DNA of 30,843 nucleotides from an uncultured Peptoniphilus sp. (GCA_946999425.1 CAMQDG010000011.1:1-30843); one strand, 5' to 3'; numbered from the stretch's first letter, positions 14,009-22,380 are shown. Numbers and translations: made by a program. The notes: generated by a model not told the origin, from the letters alone.

Positions 14009-15872
14009 TATTAGAAAATTATCTAAGGACGATAATTTAAAAGTTGGAAAAAGACTTTTAAGTTACATTGTTAAAAAACACAAATTTAAATTAATTTTAG
14101 TTTTTTTCTTGGTAATTTTTTCTACAATAGCAGGAGTGTCCTTTTCAATATTCTTAAAAACTTTAATAGATTCTTATATAAGTCCATTAATTGGAGCAAA
14201 AAATCCTGATTTTTCGCCCTTATTAAAGGCAATTTTAAAGATGGCTTTAATTTTTTTAGGCGGAACTCTTTCAAATTTTATTTATCAAATGATTATGGTG
14301 TATGTGACTGAGCAAACCTCCTACGATTTAAGAGAAGATGTCTTTAAACACTTACAAACTCTTCCCATAAGTTATTTTGATGAAAATTCCCATGGGGATA
14401 TTATGAGTGTCTTCACCAATGATATTCAAGCTGTAGAACAAGTTATAGCAAATTTACCCATACTTTTTTCTTCAATTATGACTATAGTTTTAATACTTGT
14501 TGTTATGCTTTTAGAGTCTTTAAGTCTAACTTTATTGGTTGGTCTTTGTCTTGGATTTCTATATTTTATGATGAAATTTATGGGCAAAAAATCCTCATCC
14601 TATTTTATAAAACAACAGGAAACTTTGGGAGAAGAAAATGGTTTTATAGAAGAAAGAATAGAGGGACAAAAAATTATAAAAGTTTTTTCTTACGAAAATA
14701 AAACAATGGAAGAATTTAGAAAAATAAACGAAAGACTTTTTGAAAACACTATGCTTGCCAACAGATACTCCCTATTTTTAATGCCCATAGTATTTTCAGT
14801 TTTTAACCTTCAATACGCATTTATAGCCATAGCAGGAGGTCTTATGGCCCTTAGTGGAAAATTTAATATAAGTGTAGGACTTATTGCAACTTTCTTGCAA
14901 CTTTCAAAAACTTTATCGGGCCCTATGAGAAATATTTCATCTATGATCAATCAAGTTTTACTTGCTCTTGCTGGAGCCTATAGGGTTTTTAATCTTTTAG
15001 ATCAAAAGTCAGAAGAAAACTTGGGAAAAATAGAACTAGTAAGAATAAAATACCAAGGGGATAAAATTATAGAGTGCAAAGAAAATACAGGGCTTTGGGC
15101 TTGGAAAAATCCTGAAGATTTACCAAATCCCTACACCCTTTTAAGAGGCGATATAAGATTTAATAATGTTACTTTTGGCTACAAGGAAGGGGAGGCTGTT
15201 TTAAAAAACATTTCTCTTTTTGCAAAGCCTGAAGAAAAAATTGCCTTTGTAGGTTCCACGGGAGCTGGCAAAACTACAATTACAAATCTTATTAACAGAT
15301 TTTATGATATATGGTCTGGCTCCATTAGCTTTGACGGAATAGACATAAGAAAAATAAATAAAAAAGATTTAAGAAAATCTTTAGGCATGGTTTTACAGGA
15401 CACCCATTTATTTACAGGCACAGTAAAAGAAAATCTTCGTTTCGGTAAATTAGATGCCACTGATGAAGAAATAATAGAAGGGGCAAAAAAAGCAAGAGCC
15501 CATTATTTTATAGAGCTTTTGCCTAAGGGATATGAAACTGTAATCTCAGGAAATGGCAGTGAAATATCTCAAGGACAAGCCCAACTTTTATCCATAGCCA
15601 GAGCGGAAATATTAAGTCCTCCCGTTTTAATACTTGATGAAGCAACATCTTCCATAGACTCGAGAACAGAAATGTTAGTGCAAAAATCTATGGACCAAGT
15701 TATGAAAGGCAGAACAACTTTTGTAATAGCTCACAGACTTTCAACAGTTCAAAATTCAGATGCGATTATGGTTCTTGAAAGGGGAAATATAATTGAAAGA
15801 GGCAACCATAAGGATTTAATAGATCAAAAGGGTCTTTATTTTAAACTTTATAATAGTGGCCTTGAAGAATAA
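13995..15872 (+). CDS. Heterodimeric ABC exporter subunit with the catalytic ATPase motifs
   Basis: Partner of the preceding half-exporter, similar in plan to BmrD/TM288/YheH. Six membrane helices (about residues 30-325) are followed by an insert of about 50 residues that includes TGLWAWKNPEDLPNPYT, seen in this subgroup. The nucleotide-binding domain (about 385-625) has intact Walker A GSTGAGKTT (from residue 420), Walker B ILDEATSS with catalytic Glu549, and switch His580 (AHRLST). The signature is ISQGQ rather than LSGGQ, which places the weaker signature opposite the degenerate site. The ATG at 13995 follows GAGGGGG; a TTG one codon upstream is less likely. A terminator follows directly, so the operon has two genes. 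Confidence 0.9.
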   Translation: MKKNNIRKLSKDDNLKVGKRLLSYIVKKHKFKLILVFFLVIFSTIAGVSFSIFLKTLIDSYISPLIGAKNPDFSPLLKAILKMALIFLGGTLSNFIYQMIMVYVTEQTSYDLREDVFKHLQTLPISYFDENSHGDIMSVFTNDIQAVEQVIANLPILFSSIMTIVLILVVMLLESLSLTLLVGLCLGFLYFMMKFMGKKSSSYFIKQQETLGEENGFIEERIEGQKIIKVFSYENKTMEEFRKINERLFENTMLANRYSLFLMPIVFSVFNLQYAFIAIAGGLMALSGKFNISVGLIATFLQLSKTLSGPMRNISSMINQVLLALAGAYRVFNLLDQKSEENLGKIELVRIKYQGDKIIECKENTGLWAWKNPEDLPNPYTLLRGDIRFNNVTFGYKEGEAVLKNISLFAKPEEKIAFVGSTGAGKTTITNLINRFYDIWSGSISFDGIDIRKINKKDLRKSLGMVLQDTHLFTGTVKENLRFGKLDATDEEIIEGAKKARAHYFIELLPKGYETVISGNGSEISQGQAQLLSIARAEILSPPVLILDEATSSIDSRTEMLVQKSMDQVMKGRTTFVIAHRLSTVQNSDAIMVLERGNIIERGNHKDLIDQKGLYFKLYNSGLEE

Positions 15873-15878
15873 AATATA

Positions 15879-15905
15879 AACGGCTAAAATATTTAGCCGT
15901 TTTTT
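15879..15905 (+). terminator. ABC exporter operon terminator
   Basis: ACGGCTAAA pairs with TTTAGCCGT around a short A/T loop and is followed by TTTTTT. Confidence 0.88.
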
Positions 15906-15943
15906 AATGAATTTATTTAATAAAATTATGGTAAACTTAAATT

Positions 15944-16591
15944 ATGGAAAATAAAAATACTTTTACAAAATTTTTGATTTATTTTTTAATATATCTTTTG
16001 GCTTCTGCCGCAATTTATTTTTTTAATATAAGAAGACTCTACTTAATATTTAATACAGGCCTAGCCTTTATTCCCTTTATTTTAACTTCTTATGGAAAAA
16101 GAGAAAAAACGAAAGGCATATTTTTAATCTTAGCTGTCTTAGTTGCAATAATCTTTTATCCCAACTGTATCTATATGTTTACTGACTTTATTCACATAAA
16201 AAGAAGTGACTACTATACAAATATAGGCCAAGTAATTTATGTTTTAAATTACTTAAATTGGCTCCGTCTTGGCATAGATGTAATTATGATTTTGCTGTCC
16301 CTTATTTTAGGTTACGAAAGCTTCGTAAATTTAGTTACAATATTAAAATGCAGGGGCCATATTCTTGCGGAATTTATTCTTTTAATTTTTTTCAGCGGTC
16401 TTGCATCCTTCGGTCTATATTTAGGCAGATTTATAAGATTAAATTCCTGGGACATTTTAAATCCCTTTGCCTTAAAAATGCAAATAACAGATATAATTTC
16501 AAAAATGAACCTTAACGACTACTATCTTCTATGTGTTTTCGCAGGAGTTCATTTCCTTGTTATTTTGCTTTTTGCAAATTTAAAAAGATAA
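15944..16591 (+). CDS. DUF1361 family membrane protein
   Basis: A 215-residue protein with about six hydrophobic helices. The family pattern is visible: a LAFIPFIL helix after the first segment, FYPNCIYMFTDFIH (the PNxxYxxTDxxH motif), a central NWLRLGIDV helix, and FGLYLGRFIRLNSWD near residue 165. Function unknown. There is no good ribosome-binding site; a weak extended -10 (TGGTAAACT, 15930-15938) would start transcription close to the ATG. The gene ends exactly where the opposing rlmH ends, and its likely terminator lies inside rlmH (16678-16711). Confidence 0.8.
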   Translation: MENKNTFTKFLIYFLIYLLASAAIYFFNIRRLYLIFNTGLAFIPFILTSYGKREKTKGIFLILAVLVAIIFYPNCIYMFTDFIHIKRSDYYTNIGQVIYVLNYLNWLRLGIDVIMILLSLILGYESFVNLVTILKCRGHILAEFILLIFFSGLASFGLYLGRFIRLNSWDILNPFALKMQITDIISKMNLNDYYLLCVFAGVHFLVILLFANLKR

Positions 16592-17071
16592 TTATTTGTG
16601 ATAGGGTTCATTATTAATAATTTTAAAGGCCCTGTAAATTTGCTCTAAAAGATTGATCCTTATAAGTTGATGAGGTAGAGTCATTTTCGAAAAAGAAAAT
16701 GACTCATTTTTTATTTTTAATACATTTTCACCAAGCCCTAAACTTCCTCCAATAATAAAAACAAGGCTGGACTTGCCATGAACCATTAAAGAATTTAATT
16801 TTTCCGCAAACTCTTCGCTGGTTCTTTCTTTGCCCTTAATTTCAAGACTAAAGCAGTAATCTCCATCTTTTATCTTTGATAAAATCCTCTCTCCTTCTTT
16901 TTGGAGAATCAATTCTCTTTCCCTATCAGTGGGATTGTCAGGAGTTTTTTCATCATCAACTTCAATAATCTCAAACTTGCAAAAGGCAGACAATCTTTTT
17001 AAATATTCCCTTTGAGCTTCTTTTAAATATTTTTCTTTTAAATGTCCAGGACAAATTATTTTTATCTTCAC
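16592..17071 (-). CDS. rlmH: 23S rRNA (pseudouridine1915-N3)-methyltransferase RlmH
   Basis: SPOUT-family enzyme that methylates pseudouridine 1915 in helix 69 of 23S rRNA on assembled ribosomes, using S-adenosylmethionine. At 159 residues it is the usual length. The start MKIKIICPGHLKEKYL, the knot residues FIIGGSLGLGENV (about 104-116), and the family-specific end LLEQIYRAFKIINNEPYHK are all present. Its start overlaps the nicotinamidase stop by 4 bases. Its stop codon abuts the stop of the convergent DUF1361 gene with no bases between. Confidence 0.97.
   Translation of the reverse strand: MKIKIICPGHLKEKYLKEAQREYLKRLSAFCKFEIIEVDDEKTPDNPTDRERELILQKEGERILSKIKDGDYCFSLEIKGKERTSEEFAEKLNSLMVHGKSSLVFIIGGSLGLGENVLKIKNESFSFSKMTLPHQLIRINLLEQIYRAFKIINNEPYHK
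16678..16711 (+). terminator. Terminator for the + strand, embedded in rlmH
   Basis: GAGTCATTTTC (16678-16688) and GAAAATGACTC (16695-16705) form a perfect 11-bp stem with a 6-base loop, followed by ATTTTTTATTTTT on the + strand only. It lies 87 bases beyond the DUF1361 stop, inside the opposing rlmH coding region, and is the only terminator-like structure available to that gene. Confidence 0.7.
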
Positions 17072-17610
17072 TTAATCTCCACTTTTTCCTTTAAATCTTC
17101 TAAATTTTTCCTATGATCCTCTTCATTTACATAAGCAAGACAATCCTTTAATAAACTTACTTTTTTACCAGTTTTTAAAAGTTCAAGGACAGTTTCCCTT
17201 ACACAATACTCAGATGCAATACCGCAGACAATAAATTCCTCTGTTTGAATTTCATGTAACTTTTGTCCTTCAGCATTTTCTCCATTAAAGGCACTGTATT
17301 CTTCAATATCATCATTAAGCCCTTTCTTATATGTGTTTTGAGAATTTGGTCTTTTGTCCTCAGAAAGTTTTAAAAACTTTTGAGATAATTCTGAGCCATA
17401 AGTATTTTCAAGACAATGAATAGGCCAGATGCCCCCGTTAACCTTAAAGCTCTTATTATTTTTACTGTGCCAATCCATTGTATAAACAGGATTTACCTTA
17501 TTTTTCTCAATATATTCTACAATATTATCTACAGCTTCCTGACCCTTTATACAGGCAAGACTTCCACTTATAAAATCATTTTGACAATCAACAACAACTA
17601 AAGTTTTCAA
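17068..17610 (-). CDS. pncA: Nicotinamidase (isochorismatase-like hydrolase)
   Basis: Deamidates nicotinamide to nicotinate, first step of NAD salvage; the nicotinate phosphoribosyltransferase at 20028-21482 is the next step. The 180-residue protein has the catalytic triad Asp8 (VVVDCQNDF), Lys96 (TYKKGLN) and Cys136 (ASEYCV). Metal-site residues are Asp46 and His48 (MDWHS) and His65 (WPIHCLENTYG); the position normally holding another His in DWHxxxHxSF is Asn52. The start is a TTG at 17610, preceded by GGGAGG; a frame extending to 17703 only crosses the tpx terminator and tpx end. It overlaps rlmH by 4 bases. A different amide substrate cannot be excluded given the changed ligand. Confidence 0.85.
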   Translation of the reverse strand: MKTLVVVDCQNDFISGSLACIKGQEAVDNIVEYIEKNKVNPVYTMDWHSKNNKSFKVNGGIWPIHCLENTYGSELSQKFLKLSEDKRPNSQNTYKKGLNDDIEEYSAFNGENAEGQKLHEIQTEEFIVCGIASEYCVRETVLELLKTGKKVSLLKDCLAYVNEEDHRKNLEDLKEKVEIK

Positions 17611-17641
17611 AATAAACCTCCCAAATTTTATGTATAAAAAA

Positions 17642-17658
17642 AGGGAGCCAGGCTCCCT
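17642..17658 (-). terminator. tpx terminator
   Basis: AGGGAGCC and GGCTCCCT flank a single A; on the minus strand TTTTTTTATAC follows. It starts 8 bases past the tpx stop and may leak into pncA-rlmH, for which no separate strong promoter is seen. Confidence 0.8.
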
Positions 17659-17665
17659 ATTAAAA

Positions 17666-18166
17666 TTAAAGTAATTTTTCAGCTTCTTCAATAGCCTTAT
17701 CAAAGTTTACTTGATGAGTAACTTCTGGAACTATTTCAACATATTTTACAGTGCCTTCCTTATCAACAATGATAACACCTCTTGCAAGAAGTGCAAGTTC
17801 TTCAATCATAAATCCATATTTTTTTGCAAAATCTCTGTCCTTATAATCACTAACTATAATAGCCCTGTCAATTCCTTCAGCTGCACAAAATCTTCCTTGA
17901 GCAAAGGGAAGGTCCATAGAAACAGTTACAACCTTTACATCTTTACTCATTTCAGTAGCCTTTTCGTTAAAAGTTCTTGTTTGAATTGAGCAAACTCCTG
18001 TATCAATGGAAGGAACCACACTTAAAATTACAACCTTTCCTAAATCATCACTTAATTTATATTCACTTAAATCATTATTAACCGCCTTAAAGTCAGGTGC
18101 TTTTTGTCCAACTTCAACTTGTTTTCCACAAAGAGTCATCTTTGTTCCGCCAAATGTTACATTCAT
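17666..18166 (-). CDS. tpx: Thiol peroxidase (Tpx, atypical 2-Cys peroxiredoxin)
   Basis: Reduces hydrogen peroxide and alkyl hydroperoxides with thioredoxin. At 166 residues it is standard length. The Tpx signature SVVPSIDTGVCSIQTRTFN holds peroxidatic Cys59, and the resolving Cys94 is in GRFCAAEG. The start MNVTFGGTKMTLCG is typical and follows GGAGG. It is a single-gene unit before the terminator. Together with superoxide reductase and MsrB it forms the oxygen-defence set of the window. No PerR box is recognisable upstream. Confidence 0.96.
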   Translation of the reverse strand: MNVTFGGTKMTLCGKQVEVGQKAPDFKAVNNDLSEYKLSDDLGKVVILSVVPSIDTGVCSIQTRTFNEKATEMSKDVKVVTVSMDLPFAQGRFCAAEGIDRAIIVSDYKDRDFAKKYGFMIEELALLARGVIIVDKEGTVKYVEIVPEVTHQVNFDKAIEEAEKLL

Positions 18167-18255
18167 TATATTAACCTCCTATAAAATCAATTTACATATA
18201 GTTTATATCCAAATCAAGAAAATTTAAACCATTATAGTATACTTTTAAAATTCTT

Positions 18256-18903
18256 TTATATTTTTTTAATTTTTGGAAGGTGAAAGTTATATTTTAAGGA
18301 TATGAGCCTTATTATTACTACAATAGAAAATGTTATTATCATTAAAAGATTTTTATTTATAGCTGTTTTAAAAAACATTATATATGCTAAGGCTCCTAAG
18401 AAAGATGCGACTGCGTATATTTCTTCCCTAAATATAATGGGAATACTTCCTGCCATTACATCTCTTATTGCTCCTCCTCCTACTCCTGTTACCATGCCCA
18501 CAAATATCAATAAAAATTTACTGTCATATCCCATTATTATGGCGGTATTTATTCCTGTTACAGTAAATGCTCCAAGACCTATGGCATCAAATAAAAGCAT
18601 TATTTTTTCTATTTTTTTCATTGTGCGAGAATTTATAAAATCAAATTTTACATAAAAAATTGCAAATAATATTAGACTTGATATTAAAGAATATATGGCA
18701 AACTTTGAATCTCTAAACATTTGTGGAGGAATATTACCAAGAACCAAATCTCTTATACAACCCCCACCTAAGGCCGTCACAAGGCCAAGGACAATTACTC
18801 CAAGAAGATCCATACTTTTTCTTATGCCCACCATAGAACCTGCAAAGGCGAAGGATATGGTTCCCAAAAGTTCAAATAATATGTCCATAGATTCGTAGTT
18901 CAT
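18256..18903 (-). CDS. TRIC-type cation channel family protein (UPF0126)
   Basis: A 215-residue membrane protein made of two homologous halves, each with three helices. The paired signature is VTALGGGCIRDLVLGNIPP (first half, about 40-58) and VTGVGGGAIRDVMAGSIP (second half, about 126-143); the GGGxxRD motif binds lipid and lines the pore in bacterial TRIC homologues. It probably carries K+ or other monovalent cations. The start overlaps the preceding gene's stop by 4 bases. It is the last gene of a three-gene operon (HAD phosphatase, small membrane protein, TRIC). Confidence 0.88.
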   Translation of the reverse strand: MNYESMDILFELLGTISFAFAGSMVGIRKSMDLLGVIVLGLVTALGGGCIRDLVLGNIPPQMFRDSKFAIYSLISSLILFAIFYVKFDFINSRTMKKIEKIMLLFDAIGLGAFTVTGINTAIIMGYDSKFLLIFVGMVTGVGGGAIRDVMAGSIPIIFREEIYAVASFLGALAYIMFFKTAINKNLLMIITFSIVVIIRLISLKYNFHLPKIKKI

Positions 18904-19256
18904 TTTTTTCTCCTAACTATTATAACAATTAAAAATAATGCTACAAGGCTTCCAACAAGGTTATATACTAGGTCTTTTACTTGGGGCGCTTTTGTATATA
19001 TAAAATAAAAATTTAGGGCAAGTAAAATTATTTCTATTAAAAGACCGATTAATCCCACAATTATTAATTTATTTCTATCTTTTTTTACAAAATCCATTAA
19101 GTATTTTAAAAGTATATATTGTATGAAACCTATTATTGGAAGTATTATTACTTCCCAAGGCCTTTTCATTTGATATTTTATTAGAGAATAAGTGGCAAGA
19201 TATGCCTGAATGCCTCCTATAGAGGCTAATAGGCTTCTTATTATTTCTTCAACCAT
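18900..19256 (-). CDS. Small four-helix membrane protein, unknown
   Basis: A 118-residue hydrophobic protein with four predicted helices (about residues 5-24, 35-57, 63-86 and 94-115) and a basic VRRKK end. I do not recognise a family. The start ATG shares one base with the stop of the HAD gene (TAATG), and its end overlaps the TRIC start by 4 bases. It is therefore tightly coupled in the operon, and a role linked to one of these neighbours is inferred only from position. Confidence 0.75.
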   Translation of the reverse strand: MVEEIIRSLLASIGGIQAYLATYSLIKYQMKRPWEVIILPIIGFIQYILLKYLMDFVKKDRNKLIIVGLIGLLIEIILLALNFYFIYTKAPQVKDLVYNLVGSLVALFLIVIIVRRKK

Positions 19257-19876
19257 TATTTTAACAAACGCTCCTTTAAATCCTTTACACTTTCAACAAT
19301 TTCATCAGCCCCGAATTTTTCTAATTCTTCCTTGCTTCCATATCCATAGAGAACCCCTATGGTTTTAAGTCCGTTTTTCTTTGCCCCAACTATATCTGAA
19401 AATCTATCCCCTATCATAATTGCTTCTTTTGTGTTTAAAATTTCAAGAGCCTCTTTTATTACTATAGCCTTTGTATTATTTTCACTGGTTGAGCCTTTTA
19501 TAATTGTAAAATATCCATCTATTTTTAATCTTTTAAGTATTATTTTTGCGTGAGCTTCCGGTTTTGATGTTGCCACTGCAATTTTATGTTTTTTTGAAGT
19601 TTCTATTATTAAATCTTCTATTCCTTCAAATAAATTGCATTCATTAATGGCTTTTTTCAGATAAAATTCTCTGAATATCTCTGTAGCTTCGTCCATCTCT
19701 TTTTCATTCATGCCAAGTTTTCCAAAACTTTCATGGAAGGTGGGTCCCACATATTGTAAAAGATCTCCGTATTTTTCTTTTTTTATTCCCATTTTTTCAA
19801 AAGTTATTTTAAGTCCCTCTACAATTCCCTCTTGAGAATCTATTAGAGTTCCGTCTAAATCAAATAAATATATCAT
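19256..19876 (-). CDS. HAD-family phosphatase (phosphoglycolate phosphatase-like)
   Basis: Cytosolic HAD-IA hydrolase of 206 residues. Motif I is LFDLDGTLID, with nucleophile Asp6 and acid/base Asp8. The helical cap spans about 15-85. Motif II is VATSKP, and motif III/IV is a lysine followed by MIGDRFSDIVGAKKNG. It resembles PpaX/Gph-type phosphatases that remove phosphate from phosphoglycolate or pyrophosphate-related waste; the substrate cannot be read from sequence. AGGAG precedes the ATG at 19876. First gene of the operon with the membrane protein and TRIC genes. Confidence 0.88.
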   Translation of the reverse strand: MIYLFDLDGTLIDSQEGIVEGLKITFEKMGIKKEKYGDLLQYVGPTFHESFGKLGMNEKEMDEATEIFREFYLKKAINECNLFEGIEDLIIETSKKHKIAVATSKPEAHAKIILKRLKIDGYFTIIKGSTSENNTKAIVIKEALEILNTKEAIMIGDRFSDIVGAKKNGLKTIGVLYGYGSKEELEKFGADEIVESVKDLKERLLK

Positions 19877-19959
19877 TTTTTCTCCTTTTTTGTAATTCTA
19901 CTTAATATTAACATAAAATTAAAATTAAATAATTTTGATTTTTTATTTTAAATAAAAAA

Positions 19960-19985
19960 CCCTATAATATATTCATATTATAGGG
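19960..19985 (-). terminator. pncB terminator
   Basis: CCCTATAATAT (19960-19970) pairs with ATATTATAGGG (19975-19985) around ATTC; TTTTTTA follows on the minus strand. It lies 42 bases past the pncB stop. Confidence 0.85.
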
Positions 19986-20027
19986 CTTAAATTAAGCTAA
20001 CATTTATGGATTTTTCTTAAATTTATT

Positions 20028-21482
20028 TTATTTTTCTCTATGTTCTTTTAAAAGTGTATCCTTTACTTCCCACAGATTTTTAGATAAATCCACTATATAT
20101 TCATGAGGATTTTCAAGCCTTTTAACTTCATCCCAAAGAGAATTCAGTTCATTTTTAGCTCTCTCCCTTATTTCCTCCAAAGTTGGCTTTTTATAAATTA
20201 ATTTTCCTTCCCTATAAATCTGCACAAGAAGAGGTTTTATATAATAATCTTTAAAAATCTTTCTCTTCCAAGTGTAAATAGGATGGAAAAGTTCAATAGG
20301 CTTACTTCCATCTATTATTTCATCATGTAAGGTTATAAGATCTGCCTCAGCTTTTCCTGTCTTCTTGTCATAAATTCTATATAGATTTTTAAAACCTGGA
20401 GTTGTAATTTTACTTACATTCTCTGAAATTTTAATAGAAGGACGAATGTTTCCATCAGCTTCCTCAATTCCCACAAGTTTATAAACTCCACCAAAGACAG
20501 GAGAGGATTTTGAAGTTATAAGCCTTTCTCCAACTCCAAAACTGTCAAGTTTAGCCCCTTGCATTAAAATATTTTGAATTGTCCACTCATCAAGAGAATT
20601 TGATGCCATTATCTTTGCATCTTTATATCCAGCCTTGTCCAGCATTTTTCTTGCTTCCTTAGAAAGATAGGCAATATCTCCTGAATCTATTCTTATTCCC
20701 TTAGGCCTAAATCCTCTGGGAACCACCTCTTCATCAAAAACTTTAATTGCATTGGGAACTCCCTCTTTTAAAACATCAAAAGTATCTACAAGAAGCAGAC
20801 AATTGTCTGGATAAACTCTTGCATATTGTCTAAAAGCCTCAAGCTCAGAATCAAAAAGTTGAACCCAAGAATGAGCCATAGTACCAAGAGCGGGAACCCC
20901 GTAAATCTTTTCCGCAAGAGTATCTGCCGTTCCAAGACAGCCTCCTATATAAGATGCCCTTGCTCCCAAATTTGCCCCAGAATATCCTTGAGCCCTTCTT
21001 GAGCCAAATTCAACCACAGGACGACCTTCAGCAGCATTTACAATCCTATTTGCCTTTGTTGCAACCATAGATTGATGATTTATTGTTAAAAGTACCATAG
21101 TTTCCAGCATTTGGGCTTGTATAACAGGTCCTCTTACTATTACAAGGGGTTCTTGAGGAAAGGCAATTGTTCCTTCGGGAATTGCCCAAACATCACATTT
21201 AAACTCAAAATTCTTTAAATATTTTAAAAATTCCTCATCAAAAATTCCCTTGGTCCTTAAAAAATCAATGTCCGAATCATCAAAGTGGAGATTTTCCATA
21301 TAATCTATAACTTGTTCAAGCCCCGCTATAATTGCATAGCTTGCATTATCAGGCACCGAGCGGAAAAACATATCGAAAATAACATTTTTTTCCTTAAGTC
21401 CAACTTTAAAATAACCATTCGCCATTGCAAATTCATAAAAATCGCAGAGGAGGGTTAAGTTTTCTTTTTCTTGAAAATTCAT
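20028..21482 (-). CDS. pncB: Nicotinate phosphoribosyltransferase
   Basis: Joins nicotinate and PRPP (ATP-assisted) to give nicotinate mononucleotide, the rate-limiting step of NAD salvage. The 484-residue protein is full length. The N-terminal LTLLCDFYEFAMANGYF, the EFGSRRAQGYSGANLGARAS segment with FGSRRAQG, and the phosphate-binding IRIDSGDIAYLS and ASNSLDEWTI motifs are typical. The ATG at 21482 is preferred, with a weak GAGAG upstream; a GTG at 21494 is in frame. A consensus promoter lies 31-59 bases upstream and a terminator follows, so it is monocistronic. It works with the nicotinamidase at 17068-17610. Confidence 0.95.
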   Translation of the reverse strand: MNFQEKENLTLLCDFYEFAMANGYFKVGLKEKNVIFDMFFRSVPDNASYAIIAGLEQVIDYMENLHFDDSDIDFLRTKGIFDEEFLKYLKNFEFKCDVWAIPEGTIAFPQEPLVIVRGPVIQAQMLETMVLLTINHQSMVATKANRIVNAAEGRPVVEFGSRRAQGYSGANLGARASYIGGCLGTADTLAEKIYGVPALGTMAHSWVQLFDSELEAFRQYARVYPDNCLLLVDTFDVLKEGVPNAIKVFDEEVVPRGFRPKGIRIDSGDIAYLSKEARKMLDKAGYKDAKIMASNSLDEWTIQNILMQGAKLDSFGVGERLITSKSSPVFGGVYKLVGIEEADGNIRPSIKISENVSKITTPGFKNLYRIYDKKTGKAEADLITLHDEIIDGSKPIELFHPIYTWKRKIFKDYYIKPLLVQIYREGKLIYKKPTLEEIRERAKNELNSLWDEVKRLENPHEYIVDLSKNLWEVKDTLLKEHREK

Positions 21483-21512
21483 TTTTTCTCTCACTTTCTT
21501 TATCTTTAGTCA

Positions 21513-21541
21513 ATTATATTATTAAGAGAATTCCTTTTCAA
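21513..21541 (-). promoter_or_regulatory. pncB promoter
   Basis: Minus strand: TTGAAA (21536-21541), 17-base spacer, consensus TATAAT (21513-21518). Confidence 0.85.
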
Positions 21542-21614
21542 GAAATAGAAAAAATTTATCAATTTTTAAAATTTTTAAAATACTTCATGTTAAGAATCCT
21601 TGTTTTATAAAATA

Positions 21615-21644
21615 AAAAATCACCTTATTTTTAAGGTGATTTTT
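21615..21644 (-). terminator. Terminator of the amino acid importer operon
   Basis: AAAAATCACCTTA and TAAGGTGATTTTT form a long stem around TTTT, starting just past the ATPase stop codon; on both strands it ends in a T-run. Confidence 0.88.
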
Positions 21645-21645
21645 C

Positions 21646-22380
21646 TTATTTTTCTAATATTCTTGACAAAAATTCTTTTGTTCTTTGATTTTTTGGATTG
21701 TTAAATATATTTTCTGGACTGTCTTCTTCAAGGATTACTCCCTTATCCATAAATAATACCTTTGTTGATACGTCCCTGGCAAATTCCATTTCGTGGGTTA
21801 CTACTATCATGGTCATTCCTTTTTCTGCAAGTTTTTTCATAATGTCCAAAACTTCTCCTACCATTTCTGGATCAAGAGCTGATGTTGGTTCGTCAAAAAG
21901 CATCACATCAGGTGTCATTGTTAAAGATCTTGCTATGGCAACTCTTTGTTTTTGTCCTCCTGACAGTTGTCTTGGTCTTGCATTTTGATATTTTATCATT
22001 CCCACGTCTTCTAAGTTTTTTTTGGCAAGTTCTTCTGCTTCTTCTCTTTTCATCTTTAGTACTTTTATGGGACCTATTGTGCAATTTTCAAGGACTGTTA
22101 GGTTTTCATAAAGATTAAAGGATTGAAATACCATTGCCATTTTTGTACGAACTTTTCTTAAATCTACCCTGCCTTCAAATATGTTTTTGCCTTCAAATAT
22201 TACATCTCCTGATGTTTTTTCTTCAAGTCCATTTATACATCTTAAAAGGGTACTTTTTCCTGATCCTGATGAACCTATTATGGATACTACTTGTCCTTTT
22301 TCTACTTTAAAGTTTATATCTTTTAATACTTTATTTTTACCAAAGTTTTTTTCTAAGTGTTTTATTTCTAAAATTTCCAT
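21646..22380 (-). CDS. Polar amino acid ABC importer, ATP-binding subunit
   Basis: GlnQ/ArtP-type ATPase that powers the importer encoded upstream. In 244 residues: Walker A GSSGSGKSTLL, Q-loop in MVFQSFNLY, signature LSGGQKQRVAIARSL, Walker B MLFDEPTSALDPEMVGEVL, and switch His in VTHEMEFA. The ATG at 22380 is chosen because MEILEIKHLEKNFG is the family start and AGGTG precedes it; the frame extends to 22446 but would overlap the permease gene. Last gene of the T-box-controlled operon. Confidence 0.95.
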   Translation of the reverse strand: MEILEIKHLEKNFGKNKVLKDINFKVEKGQVVSIIGSSGSGKSTLLRCINGLEEKTSGDVIFEGKNIFEGRVDLRKVRTKMAMVFQSFNLYENLTVLENCTIGPIKVLKMKREEAEELAKKNLEDVGMIKYQNARPRQLSGGQKQRVAIARSLTMTPDVMLFDEPTSALDPEMVGEVLDIMKKLAEKGMTMIVVTHEMEFARDVSTKVLFMDKGVILEEDSPENIFNNPKNQRTKEFLSRILEK

